DNA of 64,000 nt, taken from positions 372,001-436,000 of the forward strand of contig NZ_JAJSBI010000004.1 in NCBI RefSeq assembly GCF_021261325.1, written 5' to 3'. The stretch comes from Streptomyces guryensis. GTDB taxonomy: Bacteria > Actinomycetota > Actinomycetes > Streptomycetales > Streptomycetaceae. The notes under the pieces were generated by a model, which was not told the origin of the DNA, did no database searches, and worked only from the letters and a program-made list of their open reading frames with translations. Position numbers and translations under genes: made by a program. Numbering within the stretch: the first letter of the stretch is position 1; each line of letters starts with the position of its first letter. Below are positions 8,609 through 17,302 of this stretch, in pieces.

Positions 8609-9793
8609 GTGGACCTGCTCGACATCCTGCTGTTGCTGGTGGTCGTGGCCTACGCGGCATCGGGCTACCGGCGCGGACTGGTGGCCGGCTGTGTCTCGCT
8701 CGCCGGGTTCGTCGGTGGCGCGGTGCTCGGCGTGTGGATCCTGCCCTGGATGATGGACCTGGTGACGGCGGGGACGACCCGGGCGACCGTGACCGCGGTA
8801 CTGACCGTGCTGCTCCCGGCCGTGGTGGGGCACGAGCTGGCGGGGCGCCTCGCGCTCAGGCTGCGCCGGGAGCTGGACCGGGGGCCGCTCAGGGTGGCCG
8901 ACGGGGTCGGCGGGGCCGCGGCCAACTCCGTCGCCGTGCTGATCGTGGCCTGGGTCGCCGCGAGCGTCCTGGGTGCTTCCTCGTCGCCGCTGCTCACGAC
9001 CGCGATCCGGGACTCAGCGCTGCTCGGCGCCGTACAGAACGCCATGCCGGACACCACGCCCACCTGGTTCTCCCGGGCCACCTCGGCGCTCACCCAGGCG
9101 GGCTTCCCCCAGGTGTTCAACCCGTTCGAGAACGAGTCGACGGCCGAGGTCGCCAAGCCCACCGGCGACAGCGTCACGCCGAGCGCCACGAACGCGGCCA
9201 AGCGCAGCACGGTGAAGATCGAGGGCGTCTCCGGCAACCAGGGCCGCGAGGGCAGCGGGTTCGTGTACGCGCGCGACCATGTGATGACCAACGCGCACGT
9301 GGTGGCCGGTATCGACGACCCGAGCGTCCGGATCGGCGGGGTCGGGCGGTCGTACGAGGCACGGGTGGTGCTCTTCGACCCCGACAGGGACGTGGCGGTG
9401 CTGTATGTGCCCGGACTGAACGCGCCGGTGCTGAGGTTCGACGAGAGCGCCAGGCGCGGTGACTCGGCGGTGGTGGCCGGCTATCCGCAGGACGGCGACC
9501 TCAACCTCCAGGCGGCGACCGTCGCGAACCGGGTGCGGGCGACCGGCCAGAACATCTACAGCGACGCGACGGTGACCCGCGAGATCTACTCGATCCGCTC
9601 GACCGTCCGCCCGGGCAACTCCGGCGGCCCGCTGCTGACGACCGCCGGCCGGGTCTACGGCGTCGTCTTCGCCCGCTCGACGTCCGACAACGAGACGGGT
9701 TACGTCCTGACGGCGGCCGAGGTCGCCTCCGACGCCGGGCGCGCGGCGAACGCGACGGCATCGGTGGACACGGGCGACCTGGTCACGTCCTAG
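8609..9793 (+). CDS. MarP-type membrane-anchored periplasmic serine protease
   Basis: 394 residues, GTG start with GAGAAAGG upstream. The N-terminal 150 residues carry four hydrophobic segments (such as 'LLDILLLLVVVAYAASGYRR' and 'TAVLTVLLPAVVGHELAG'), the CvpA-like membrane domain typical of mycobacterial MarP (Rv3671c). A trypsin-like domain follows from about residue 195, with triad His in 'VMTNAHVVAG', Asp in 'DPDRDVAVLYVPG' and Ser in 'VRPGNSGGPLLTTAG'; 'GSGFVYARDH' precedes it. MarP preserves internal pH under acid and oxidative stress by activating cell-wall hydrolases; the divergent amidase upstream is a plausible substrate, by analogy with MarP-RipA, but that is inference. Two Cys used for the MarP regulatory disulfide are not evident. 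Confidence 0.92.
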   Translation: MDLLDILLLLVVVAYAASGYRRGLVAGCVSLAGFVGGAVLGVWILPWMMDLVTAGTTRATVTAVLTVLLPAVVGHELAGRLALRLRRELDRGPLRVADGVGGAAANSVAVLIVAWVAASVLGASSSPLLTTAIRDSALLGAVQNAMPDTTPTWFSRATSALTQAGFPQVFNPFENESTAEVAKPTGDSVTPSATNAAKRSTVKIEGVSGNQGREGSGFVYARDHVMTNAHVVAGIDDPSVRIGGVGRSYEARVVLFDPDRDVAVLYVPGLNAPVLRFDESARRGDSAVVAGYPQDGDLNLQAATVANRVRATGQNIYSDATVTREIYSIRSTVRPGNSGGPLLTTAGRVYGVVFARSTSDNETGYVLTAAEVASDAGRAANATASVDTGDLVTS

Positions 9794-9802
9794 CGCGGGC
9801 GG

Positions 9803-10300
9803 TCAGAGACTGCGCCCCATGAGAACGTCGTCCACGTACTCGCCCGCCAGCAGGAACTCCTCGGGCAGGACCCCCTCGACCACGAACCCCTCGGCCTCGT
9901 AGAGCCCCCGGGCCGGGGTGTTGTGGCCGAGGACGCGCAGCGTGAGCCGGCGGGCGCCCTGACGGCGGGCCTCCTCCCGCACCGCCCGCAGCAGCGCCCG
10001 CCCGACTCCGGCGCCGCGTGCCGTCTCGGCGACGACGAGCCCCTGGATCTGCCGGACGTGTGCGTTGCAGACGAGGGGGGTCGGACGGCCCAGGCGGACA
10101 TAGCCGACGAGTTCCCCGTCGAGCTCCGCGACCAGATGGTCCCGGGGCCCGAACCGCTCGTTGTAGAAGGGCTCGTACGGCGGTTGGGGGCGCGACTGCA
10201 CGGAGTGCAGCGGAGACCAGGCGACACGGTCGAGGCGCCCCAGCGTCTCCTCGTCGTCGAGGGTTGCGTGGCGTATGAACGGAACCGGCATGACAGCCAC
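9803..10300 (-). CDS. GNAT-family N-acetyltransferase
   Basis: 165 residues on the minus strand. A GNAT fold is clear from the acetyl-CoA pyrophosphate loop 'VVAETARGAGVGRALLRAV' (Q/R-x-x-G-x-G/A pattern) and strand/helix 'LRVLGHNTPARGLYEAEGF'. Start may be GTG 10300 or ATG 10291; GGGGG upstream suits the former. It converges with marP with only 9 bases between stops and diverges from the epimerase gene with 29 bases between starts, so the two promoters must overlap. Substrate unknown. Confidence 0.85.
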   Translation of the reverse strand: MAVMPVPFIRHATLDDEETLGRLDRVAWSPLHSVQSRPQPPYEPFYNERFGPRDHLVAELDGELVGYVRLGRPTPLVCNAHVRQIQGLVVAETARGAGVGRALLRAVREEARRQGARRLTLRVLGHNTPARGLYEAEGFVVEGVLPEEFLLAGEYVDDVLMGRSL

Positions 10301-10329
10301 CTTATGAGTCCCCCGAGCAGAATGGGCCC

Positions 10330-11235
10330 ATGGAACGTTCCCGAATCGCGGTGGCCGGTGCGTCCGGGCTCATCGGTGGCGCCCTGGTGCGGTCCTTGAC
10401 CGCCGACGGGCACGAGGTGGTGCGGCTGGTGCGCCGGGCGCCCCGGGCGAAGGACGAGGTCCGGTGGGACCCGGAGGGCAAGAGCCTCGATCCGGCCGTT
10501 CTCGCCGGGTGTGACGTCGTGGTGAACCTCGCGGGCGCCGGCGTGGGCGACCACCGCTGGACGGACGCGTACAAGACCCGGATCCGGCGCAGCCGGGTGC
10601 TCGGCACCGCCGCCCTGGCCGAGGCGATCGCCGAACTGGACGAGAAGCCAGGGGTGTTCGTGAACGGCAGCGCGATGGGGTACTACGGCGAGACCGGCGA
10701 CCGGGCGGTCGACGAGAGCGCGCCGCCCGGGGCTGGTTTCCTGCCCGAGCTGTGCGTGGAGTGGGAGGGCGCCGCGGCCCCCGCCCAGGAGGCGGGCGTA
10801 CGGACCGTGTTCACCCGGACGGGTCTGGTGGTGGCCCGCGGCGGCGGCGCCTGGGGCCGGCTGTTCCCGCTGTTCAGGGCGGGCCTCGGGGGACGCATGG
10901 GCGACGGCCGCCAGTACTGGTCGTACATCGCGCTGCACGACGAGGTGGCCGCGATCCGCCATCTCATCGACACCGACGGCCTGTCCGGGCCGTTCAACCT
11001 CACCGCCCCGCACCCGCTGACGAACCGTGAGATCACCGCGGCCATGGGGCGCGTGCTGCACCGGCCGACACTGTTCACCGTGCCCGCCCCGGTACTGCGG
11101 ACGGTGCTCGGCGAGATGGCCGGGGACGTGCTGGGCAGCGCCCGGGTGCTGCCCGGGCGGCTGCTGGAGTCCGGCTTCACGTTCACGTTCCCGGACATCG
11201 AAGGGGCGCTGACGGCCGCGCTCGCGGAGCCGTAG
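10330..11235 (+). CDS. TIGR01777-family NAD(P)-dependent epimerase-like protein (SDR39U1 type)
   Basis: 301 residues beginning 'MERSRIAVAGASGLIGGALV' with the Rossmann G-x-x-G-x-x-G motif. 'DVVVNLAGAGVGDHRWTDAY', 'SAMGYYGETGD' (the Y-x-x-x-x-D variant in place of YxxxK) and a C-terminal 'FPDIEGALTAALAEP' (DUF1731) identify the YfcH/SDR39U1 family. Members are common but their substrate is unknown. The 3' end (from about 11050) is duplicated just downstream after a 9-base minisatellite. The duplicate is truncated, so this gene appears to be the functional one. Confidence 0.9.
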   Translation: MERSRIAVAGASGLIGGALVRSLTADGHEVVRLVRRAPRAKDEVRWDPEGKSLDPAVLAGCDVVVNLAGAGVGDHRWTDAYKTRIRRSRVLGTAALAEAIAELDEKPGVFVNGSAMGYYGETGDRAVDESAPPGAGFLPELCVEWEGAAAPAQEAGVRTVFTRTGLVVARGGGAWGRLFPLFRAGLGGRMGDGRQYWSYIALHDEVAAIRHLIDTDGLSGPFNLTAPHPLTNREITAAMGRVLHRPTLFTVPAPVLRTVLGEMAGDVLGSARVLPGRLLESGFTFTFPDIEGALTAALAEP

Positions 11236-11250
11236 GGCCCAGGCGCCCGG

Positions 11251-11310
11251 GACCACCGCGACCACCGCGACCACCGCGACCACCGCGACCACCGCGACCA
11301 CCGCGACCAC
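11251..11310. repeat. Tandem 9-base minisatellite GACCACCGC
   Basis: Six perfect copies of GACCACCGC (11251-11304) and a partial seventh, 15 bases after the epimerase stop. It links the epimerase gene to a second, partial copy of its own 3' end. The period of 9 keeps frame. Confidence 0.95.
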
Positions 11311-11317
11311 GACACGC

Positions 11318-11527
11318 GTACCGCACCGGCCGACACTGTTCACCATGCCCGCACCCATACTGCGGACCACGCTCGGCGACATGGCCGGGGACGTGCCGGC
11401 CAGCGCCCGGGTGCTGCCCGGGCGGCTGCTGGAGTCCGGCTTCACGTTCACGTTCCCGGACATCGAAGGGGCGCTGACGGCCGCGCTCGCGGAGCCGCAG
11501 GGCGGAGGCGCCCCGGAGGCGCAGTAA
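11318..11527 (+). pseudogene. Partial duplicate of the epimerase 3' end
   Basis: From 11318 the sequence repeats the last ~180 bases of the upstream epimerase gene, starting inside 'RVLHRPTLFTVPAPVLRTVL', with identical runs such as the stretch coding for 'LESGFTFTFPDIEG'. Differences are scattered in the first half and nearly absent in the second. At the position of the original TAG stop the copy has CAG, so the frame reads on for about ten more residues to a TAA. It lacks the Rossmann domain and so is not a functional enzyme. Either an old tandem duplication or an alternative C-terminal cassette. Confidence 0.8.
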
Positions 11528-11687
11528 GGAAGGCGCGACCATATGCGACCGCTGTGCGACCGTGCTCTGTTCATGCGCGACTGTTCTTGACCGATCGCAG
11601 CCCTACCCTCGACCCGAACTCGGGTATCCCTGGAGCCAGTTGGGGGCATGACGTCTCCACCGGCCGCGCAACCTCGAGGAGGGGCAC

Positions 11688-13037
11688 GTGCTTGAGCCCG
11701 CGTACCAGGCGGACGTCGTGATCGTGGGAGCCGGGGTCGCCGGCCTCTCCGCGGCGCATCGGCTGACCAGCGCAGGAGTGACGACCGCGGTCCTGGAGGC
11801 CGCCCCTTGCGTGGGCGGCCGCATGTCGACGGAGAAGGTCGACGGGTTCCGGCTCGACCGGATCGGTCAGCTGCTGTCCACGGCGTATCCCGAGCTACGG
11901 CTGACACCAGGGCTGGACGCGCTCGTGCTGCGCGCCTTCGCCCCCGGCGTCCTGCTGCACAGCGACGGACGCCACCACCGCGCGGGCGCCCCGGCGGCCG
12001 CGGGGGGCGCAAGGGGCGCACTCCACGCTGTACGCGCCCTGGCAAGCGCCCCCACCAGGAGCGCCCCCCGGGCCACCGACCCACTCGGCACCGCCGTGGA
12101 CCAGGCCCGCCTGGGCACCGCCCTGTCCCGGCTCGCCACAATCCCCGTCGAACGCCTGCTGTCCCGCCCGGAGTTGCCCGCCACCCAGGCCCTGACGGCC
12201 CGCGGTGTCCCGGCCCGCACGGTCGACAGCTTCCTGCGCCCGCTGCTGGCCGCCCTGCTCTGCGACCCCGAACTGACCACCTCCAGCCGGTGCGCCGACC
12301 TCGCGCTGCGCGCCTTCGCCTGCGGGCACCTGTGCCTGCCGGAGGGCGGCGCCGAGATGCTCCCGGAGCTGCTCGCACGAGCGCTGCCGCCGGGCACGGT
12401 CCACACCGGCGTCCGGGTCACCTCGGTCTCGACCAGCGCGGTCACGACCGCCGAGCACGGCGAGATCCGCTGCCGCGCCGTACTCCTCGCGACCGACGCA
12501 CGCGCCGCGGCCGACCTGCTGCCGGGCCTGCGAGTACCGGACTTCCATCCGCTGACGGTCCTTCACCACACCACGGACGAGCCGCCGGCCACCGGCGCGG
12601 CCCTCCTCCTGGACGCCGACCGCGGCGGCCCGGTCGCCCACACCGCGGTGGTCAGCGCGGTGGACCCCAGCCGGGCCCCCGCGGGCCGGGCCCTCATCTC
12701 CTCCACCGTCCTCGGCCCGCCCCCGCCGGAACTCGACACCGCCGTCCGCATGCACCTCTCCCGCCTCTACGGCACCCCCACCACCCGCTGGGAAACCCTC
12801 GCCGTCCACCACACCCCCGAGGCCGTCCCCGCCATGCGCCCCCCACACGACCTACGGCGCCCAGTACGCCTCCTGGCGGGCCTCTACGTCTGCGGCGACC
12901 ACCGGGACACCAGCACGGTCCAGGGAGCCCTCCACTCGGCCCACAGGGCCGCAACGGCGATCCTGACGGACCTGGGAGCAGCGGGCTCGATGCACAGGGC
13001 GGACCCACCGAGCAGCGCAGTCGAGCAGGCGGCCTGA
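11688..13037 (+). CDS. FAD-dependent amine-oxidase/protoporphyrinogen-oxidase-like oxidoreductase
   Basis: 449 residues, GTG start after GAGGAGG. N-terminal dinucleotide-binding motif 'DVVIVGAGVAGLSAAHRLTS' with 'VLEAAPCVGGRMSTEKVDGF' completing the GG-motif of flavin amine oxidases. The C-terminal FAD contact 'LLAGLYVCGDHRDTSTVQGA' followed by 'LHSAHRAA' is typical of NAD(P)/FAD oxidoreductases of the HemY/phytoene-desaturase superfamily. The substrate-binding middle is divergent. Soluble, no signal peptide. It stands alone: divergent or unrelated neighbours on both sides and a family A repeat right after the stop. Substrate not assignable. Confidence 0.88.
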   Translation: MLEPAYQADVVIVGAGVAGLSAAHRLTSAGVTTAVLEAAPCVGGRMSTEKVDGFRLDRIGQLLSTAYPELRLTPGLDALVLRAFAPGVLLHSDGRHHRAGAPAAAGGARGALHAVRALASAPTRSAPRATDPLGTAVDQARLGTALSRLATIPVERLLSRPELPATQALTARGVPARTVDSFLRPLLAALLCDPELTTSSRCADLALRAFACGHLCLPEGGAEMLPELLARALPPGTVHTGVRVTSVSTSAVTTAEHGEIRCRAVLLATDARAAADLLPGLRVPDFHPLTVLHHTTDEPPATGAALLLDADRGGPVAHTAVVSAVDPSRAPAGRALISSTVLGPPPPELDTAVRMHLSRLYGTPTTRWETLAVHHTPEAVPAMRPPHDLRRPVRLLAGLYVCGDHRDTSTVQGALHSAHRAATAILTDLGAAGSMHRADPPSSAVEQAA

Positions 13038-13043
13038 GCAGGC

Positions 13044-13110
13044 GCCCCAAAGCGGCGCGGGGCTGTGTCGATATGCGGCTCCGCCGCGTGGGCGCCGGCA
13101 ACCACAACGA
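13044..13110. repeat. Intergenic repeat family A
   Basis: Copy between the convergent FAD oxidoreductase and NsdA-like genes: GGCGCGGGGCTGTGTCGATA then TGCGGCTCCGCCGCGTGGGC. Confidence 0.75.
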
Positions 13111-13155
13111 ACGCACGCACGGCATCCAACAGTCGAAGTCACGGCGCTACCCCGC

Positions 13156-14592
13156 CTAGCCCAGCGCGGCGACCTTGTCGCGATACCCCCGCACGGGCGC
13201 CGCATCCTTGTACGGCTCCAACCGCCGCTCGAACTCCCGCACATACTCAACCGCCCGCACAGACCGCATCTCAACCGCAGCCCCCGCCGCCTCCGCCCCC
13301 AGCGCACAAGCCTGGTCAAGCTCGCCCAGCCCCAGGCGGGCGGAGGCAAGCACCACCCGGCAGAACAGCCGGCTCCGCGCATACGCAGGCGCACGCAACT
13401 GCAGCGACCGCTCCGCATGCTGCGCAGCCGCGCGGAACTGCTGCAGATCCCGATGGGCGTGCCCGAACTCGTCGGCGAGCTGCGCCTCGTCGAAGAACCG
13501 CGCCCAGAACGGCACTTCGTCACCGGATCGTGCGGCCTCCAGGGCCCGCTCGGCCCGTACCAGCGAGGCGGTGCAGTTGCGCACCTCGCCGAGCACTCCG
13601 TGCCCGCGCGCCTCGGCCGAGTGCAGCAGCGACTGCACGACGGGCGGGGCGTTGGTCCCGACGCCCTGCTGGGCGACCCGCGCCAGCTGCACGGCTTCCC
13701 GCCCGTGGCCGAGATAGACGGCCTGGCGGCTCATGGTGACCAGCACATAGGAGCCGTACGCCCGGTCCCCCGCCGCCTGGGAAAGCCGCAGGGCCTGCAC
13801 GAAGTACCGCTGCGCGAGGCCGTGCGCGGCGATGTCGTACGACGTCCATCCGGCGAGCCGGGTCAGGTCGGCGGCGGCGGCGAACAGCCGGCGGCCCGTC
13901 TGCTCGCCGTAGGTGCCGCGCAGCATCGGCTCGCACTCGTGCTCCAGGTAGCGGACGAGGGCCTGGCGGGCGTGGCCGCCGCCGTACTTGTCGTCGAGGG
14001 TGCGGAACAGTTCGCCGACCGAGCGGAGTGCGGCGATGTCGCCGGCGGTGACCTTCTGGCCGGGGCCGCGGTCGGCCTGGCCGCGCTGGCGGGGCACCAC
14101 CGGGCGGCCCTGGGCGGGGACGCGTGCGGGCTGTTCGCCGCGGGCGACCTTGTCGTCGGCGCGGCCGATCAGCCAGTCCCGGCTGGGCACGACCAGACCG
14201 GCGGGCGTGAACGCGATCTTGCGGAGTTCGGCGTGCGAACCGGAGTCCTTGCGCCACAGGCCGCCGACGATGTCGACGGCCTCCTCGGGCGTGGCGGCGA
14301 ACTCCAGCCCGGCGTACACCGGCGCACAGGCGTCGAGGCCGAGGTCCTGGGCGGTGAGGCGGCGGCCGAGGCGGCGGGTGAAGACCTCGGCGATCAGGGC
14401 GGGAGTGGTGCCGCGAGGCTGCTGCCCGCGCAGCCAGCGGGTGACCGACGTCTTGTCGTATCTCAGATCAAGCCCGTGTTCGAGGCCGAGCTGGTCGACT
14501 CGGCGGGCGAGACCCGCGTTGGAGAACCCGGCTTCTGCGATGAGCGCGGCGAGCTGGCGGTTGGGAGTGCGCTGCGCGGGTCGTTCCGTCAT
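13156..14592 (-). CDS. NsdA-like regulator: N-terminal HTH plus TPR-type helical region
   Basis: 478 residues, minus strand. The first ~110 residues hold an XRE-like helix-turn-helix ('NRQLAALIAEAGFSNAGLAR' ... 'TSVTRWLRGQQPRGTTPALI'). The rest is alpha-helical with TPR-like pairs ('LFRTLDDKYGGGHARQALVR', 'AAADLTRLAGWTSYDIAAHG', 'QAVYLGHGREAVQLARVAQQ'). This layout matches the Streptomyces NsdA family, known as pleiotropic negative regulators of sporulation and antibiotic production. NsdA itself lies elsewhere in S. coelicolor, so this is probably a paralogue. It is divergent from lipB with a 250-base gap. Confidence 0.85.
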   Translation of the reverse strand: MTERPAQRTPNRQLAALIAEAGFSNAGLARRVDQLGLEHGLDLRYDKTSVTRWLRGQQPRGTTPALIAEVFTRRLGRRLTAQDLGLDACAPVYAGLEFAATPEEAVDIVGGLWRKDSGSHAELRKIAFTPAGLVVPSRDWLIGRADDKVARGEQPARVPAQGRPVVPRQRGQADRGPGQKVTAGDIAALRSVGELFRTLDDKYGGGHARQALVRYLEHECEPMLRGTYGEQTGRRLFAAAADLTRLAGWTSYDIAAHGLAQRYFVQALRLSQAAGDRAYGSYVLVTMSRQAVYLGHGREAVQLARVAQQGVGTNAPPVVQSLLHSAEARGHGVLGEVRNCTASLVRAERALEAARSGDEVPFWARFFDEAQLADEFGHAHRDLQQFRAAAQHAERSLQLRAPAYARSRLFCRVVLASARLGLGELDQACALGAEAAGAAVEMRSVRAVEYVREFERRLEPYKDAAPVRGYRDKVAALG

Positions 14593-14844
14593 CTGCGGTG
14601 CGGTCTCCTGCCTTTCGGGCCTCCAGGGACCGTGTCGGCCCGCTGTGCCCGGATTGCCTGTGAGCAGCCCTTATGGCCTCTGTGAACGGCGCGAATGTAG
14701 CGGAGAGTGAGCAGTCGGTTGCACACTTCGCCGTTCGTTCATCCGATCGTGTGAGGATTGGCCGCAGGGCTGACGCGAGACGGTCGGTCGTACAGTGGCG
14801 TAGGCACGTTTCGTGCCTTACGACCTTCTAGGGAGGCGCTTGCC

Positions 14845-15642
14845 GTGAGTGAGCTGCGGTTCGTCCGCATGGGATTCGGTGCCGAGGCCGTCGAGTACCA
14901 GACGGCGTGGGACGAGCAGCGCCGCGTGCACGCGGCACGCTTCGCCGACGAGATCCCCGACACCGTCCTGCTCCTGGAGCACCCGGCGGTGTACACGGCC
15001 GGCCGGCGCACGGCGGACAGCGAACGCCCCCTCGACGGCACCCCCGTCATCGACGTGGACCGCGGCGGCAAGATCACCTGGCACGGCCCGGGCCAGCTGG
15101 TGGGCTACCCCATCCAGAAGCTCCCGCGCCCCGTGGACGTGGTGGCCCATGTACGGCGCCTGGAGGAGGCCCTCATCCGCACCTGCGCGGAGTTCGGGGT
15201 GGAGACCACGCGGGTGGAGGGCCGCAGCGGGGTGTGGGTCCTCGGGGACCCGGTCGAGCAGCGCCCCTCGCTCGGCGGGCTGTCCCTCGACTTCGACCCC
15301 CGTCTCCACGACGAGGAGTTCGACCCGCGGATGAACGGCCCGGAGTACGCCCCGTCCAACGCGGGCCAGCGCCGCGAGGACCGCAAGATCGCGGCGATCG
15401 GCATCCGCGTGGCCAAGGGCGTCACCATGCACGGCTTCGCGCTCAACGTGAACCCGGACAACCGGTGGTTCGACCGCATCATCCCGTGCGGCATCCGCGA
15501 CGCGGGCGTCGCCTCCCTGGCCGGCGAACTGGGCCGGGACGTGACGATCGCCGAGGTGCTGCCGGTCGTGGAGCGGCACTTGAAGGACGTCCTGGAGAAC
15601 GCCGAGTTGAGGCCGCGAGCGATCGAGAAGACGCCGGCATAG
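14845..15642 (+). CDS. lipB: Octanoyl-[acyl carrier protein] transferase (lipoate biosynthesis)
   Basis: 265 residues, GTG start at 14845 with GGGAGG 8 bases upstream. LipB moves octanoate from acyl carrier protein to lipoyl domains of 2-oxoacid dehydrogenases. Visible motifs are '[18 protein letters not shown]', '[20 protein letters not shown]' (conserved H-G-P-G-Q), '[20 protein letters not shown]' with catalytic Lys, and 'IIPCGI' containing the acyl-thioester Cys. An insertion around residues 130-180 ('[20 protein letters not shown]...') is longer than in E. coli but is common in Streptomyces. lipA follows on the same strand after a repeat. Confidence 0.97.
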   Translation: MSELRFVRMGFGAEAVEYQTAWDEQRRVHAARFADEIPDTVLLLEHPAVYTAGRRTADSERPLDGTPVIDVDRGGKITWHGPGQLVGYPIQKLPRPVDVVAHVRRLEEALIRTCAEFGVETTRVEGRSGVWVLGDPVEQRPSLGGLSLDFDPRLHDEEFDPRMNGPEYAPSNAGQRREDRKIAAIGIRVAKGVTMHGFALNVNPDNRWFDRIIPCGIRDAGVASLAGELGRDVTIAEVLPVVERHLKDVLENAELRPRAIEKTPA

Positions 15643-15644
15643 AT

Positions 15645-15722
15645 CCAGCCCGTCCGGCGTTCGAGGACGAGGCCCTTCGGGCCGAGGCGGAGGTCTGGGG
15701 GCGGCAGCCCCCAGGGCCAGCA
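15645..15722. repeat. Intergenic repeat family B
   Basis: Between lipB and lipA: CAGCCCGTCCGGCGTTCGAGG, then GGCCGAGGCGGAGGTCTGGG and GGCGGCAGCCCCCAGG. The last part folds (CTGGGGG ... CCCCCAG). A closely similar copy lies at 37128-37202 and a short partial one at 37036. It lies inside what would be a lipBA transcript. Confidence 0.8.
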
Positions 15723-15793
15723 CCGGCGTCGGGCTTGAAATCAACGGGCGTACCCTTGAGCACGCCGAAGAATCAATCGCTAGGGAGCCGGTC

Positions 15794-16759
15794 GTGTCCG
15801 CAGTCGCACCCGACGGACGCAAGATGCTGCGCCTGGAGGTCCGCAACAGCCAGACCCCCATCGAGCGCAAGCCCGAGTGGATCAAGACCCGGGCGAAAAT
15901 GGGTCCCGAGTACACGAAGATGCAGAACCTCGTGAAGAGCGAGGGCCTGCACACGGTCTGCCAGGAAGCCGGCTGCCCGAACATCTACGAGTGCTGGGAG
16001 GACCGCGAGGCGACCTTCCTCATCGGCGGTGACCAGTGCACCCGGCGCTGCGACTTCTGCCAGATCGACACCGGCAAGCCCGAGGCGCTGGACCGTGACG
16101 AGCCGCGGCGCGTCGGCGAGTCCGTGGTCACCATGGACCTGAACTACGCCACCATCACCGGCGTCGCCCGTGACGACCTGGAGGACGGCGGCGCCTGGCT
16201 GTACGCCGAGACGGTCCGCCAGATCCACCAGCAGACCGGCGGGCGCGAGGACGGGCGGACGAAGGTGGAGCTGCTCGCCCCGGACTTCAACGCCGTGCCC
16301 GAGCAGCTCGAAGAGGTCTTCTCCTCCCGCCCCGAGGTCTTCGCGCACAACGTCGAGACGGTCCCGCGGATCTTCAAGCGCATCCGCCCCGGCTTCCGCT
16401 ACGAGCGCTCGCTGAAGGTCATCACGGCCGCCCGCGACTACGGCCTCGTCACCAAGTCGAACCTGATCCTCGGCATGGGTGAGACCCGCGAGGAGGTCAG
16501 CGACGCGCTGCGGCAGCTGCACGAGGCCGGCTGCGAGCTGGTCACCATCACGCAGTACCTGCGCCCGTCGGTGCGCCACCACCCCGTCGAGCGCTGGGTC
16601 AAGCCGCACGAGTTCGTGGAACTGAAGGAGGAGGCCGAGCAGATCGGCTTCTCCGGCGTGATGTCCGGCCCGCTGGTCCGGTCCTCCTACCGGGCCGGCC
16701 GGCTGTACCAGATGGCCATCGAGAAGCGGGGTTCCTACGTCGCTTCGCAGGCCGTCTGA
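15794..16759 (+). CDS. lipA: Lipoyl synthase (radical SAM)
   Basis: 321 residues, GTG start. Radical-SAM enzyme that inserts two sulfur atoms into the protein-bound octanoyl chain. Both iron-sulfur motifs are present: the auxiliary cluster '[12 protein letters not shown]' (C-x4-C-x5-C) and the SAM cluster 'CTRRCDFC' (C-x3-C-x2-C). The C-terminal '[11 protein letters not shown]' supplies the conserved R-S-S-Y serine that ligates the auxiliary cluster. Acts with LipB on pyruvate dehydrogenase (aceE, same window) and related complexes. Length and motifs are complete. Confidence 0.98.
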   Translation: MSAVAPDGRKMLRLEVRNSQTPIERKPEWIKTRAKMGPEYTKMQNLVKSEGLHTVCQEAGCPNIYECWEDREATFLIGGDQCTRRCDFCQIDTGKPEALDRDEPRRVGESVVTMDLNYATITGVARDDLEDGGAWLYAETVRQIHQQTGGREDGRTKVELLAPDFNAVPEQLEEVFSSRPEVFAHNVETVPRIFKRIRPGFRYERSLKVITAARDYGLVTKSNLILGMGETREEVSDALRQLHEAGCELVTITQYLRPSVRHHPVERWVKPHEFVELKEEAEQIGFSGVMSGPLVRSSYRAGRLYQMAIEKRGSYVASQAV

Positions 16760-16929
16760 GGGGCGGACGAACCACCGCCGGATGGCACGGAGTGCCACTA
16801 CTTCGTGTGAATCTGCGCACAAGAAACTACCCGCCGGTAACGGCCGAATCGACGCGGTCCTGACCGTCCTCGCAGATGAGGGCGCCGTCAGGGCCGCGTC
16901 AGCGTTTTCGCTCGTCGCATCAAGGCTTC

Positions 16930-16970
16930 ATTGGTGTTTGACCGGTCGGTCACGCCCTGGTAACACCAAT
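16930..16970. promoter_or_regulatory. Nested inverted repeats between lipA and the next small gene
   Basis: Outer arms ATTGGTGTT and AACACCAAT lie 32 bases apart (start to start). Inside is a tight dyad TGACCGGTCGGTCA (16939-16952) with 6-base arms. The TGACCG..CGGTCA form resembles operators of TetR/GntR regulators; the outer arms could also make an RNA hairpin. No regulator is adjacent. Confidence 0.5.
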
Positions 16971-17038
16971 CAGTGACGCTGGACTCACGCCACGTACACC
17001 AACTCCCAGTGCCCGTATCCCGAGGGGGGACCTCCACC

Positions 17039-17242
17039 ATGCAGGCCGCGCCGGTTCGCGCCACCGCAATCCCGTCGTTCACCACTGCACTGCGTGCAGT
17101 CGAGTCGCTGCTCATGAGCAGCGGTCAGCGCACCGCCCGCCGCAACGCCTGGACCTCCGTCCTGGAGGACCGCCGCCGCGCCAAGGACCGGGTCGAGGCC
17201 CAGCGCGTCATGGAACAGACCACCCTCGTCGCCCGACCCTGA
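17039..17242 (+). CDS. Small conserved hypothetical protein (between lipA and DUF4191)
   Basis: 67 residues from ATG 17039, chosen because it follows GAGGGGGGACC; a GTG at 16973 is in frame but has no RBS. The product is basic, rich in Arg, with 'ALRAVESLLMSSGQRTARRN' and 'LEDRRRAKDRVEAQRVMEQT', probably mostly helical. Such a small gene between lipA and the DUF4191 gene is conserved in Streptomyces (position from memory). No function known. The nested palindrome upstream may regulate it. Confidence 0.75.
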   Translation: MQAAPVRATAIPSFTTALRAVESLLMSSGQRTARRNAWTSVLEDRRRAKDRVEAQRVMEQTTLVARP

Positions 17243-17302
17243 ATCCCACCCTCCGGACACTGCCGTCGTACGGCGCTCCCGGGGCCACGTAGACTTCGTG
17301 GC

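Noticed and set aside
11251..11310. Possible CRISPR-like array
   Set aside because: Nine-base contiguous repeats without spacers are a minisatellite.
9790..12378. 862-codon minus-strand ORF across GNAT, epimerase and FAD genes
   Set aside because: Shadow frame crossing several well-supported genes on either strand.
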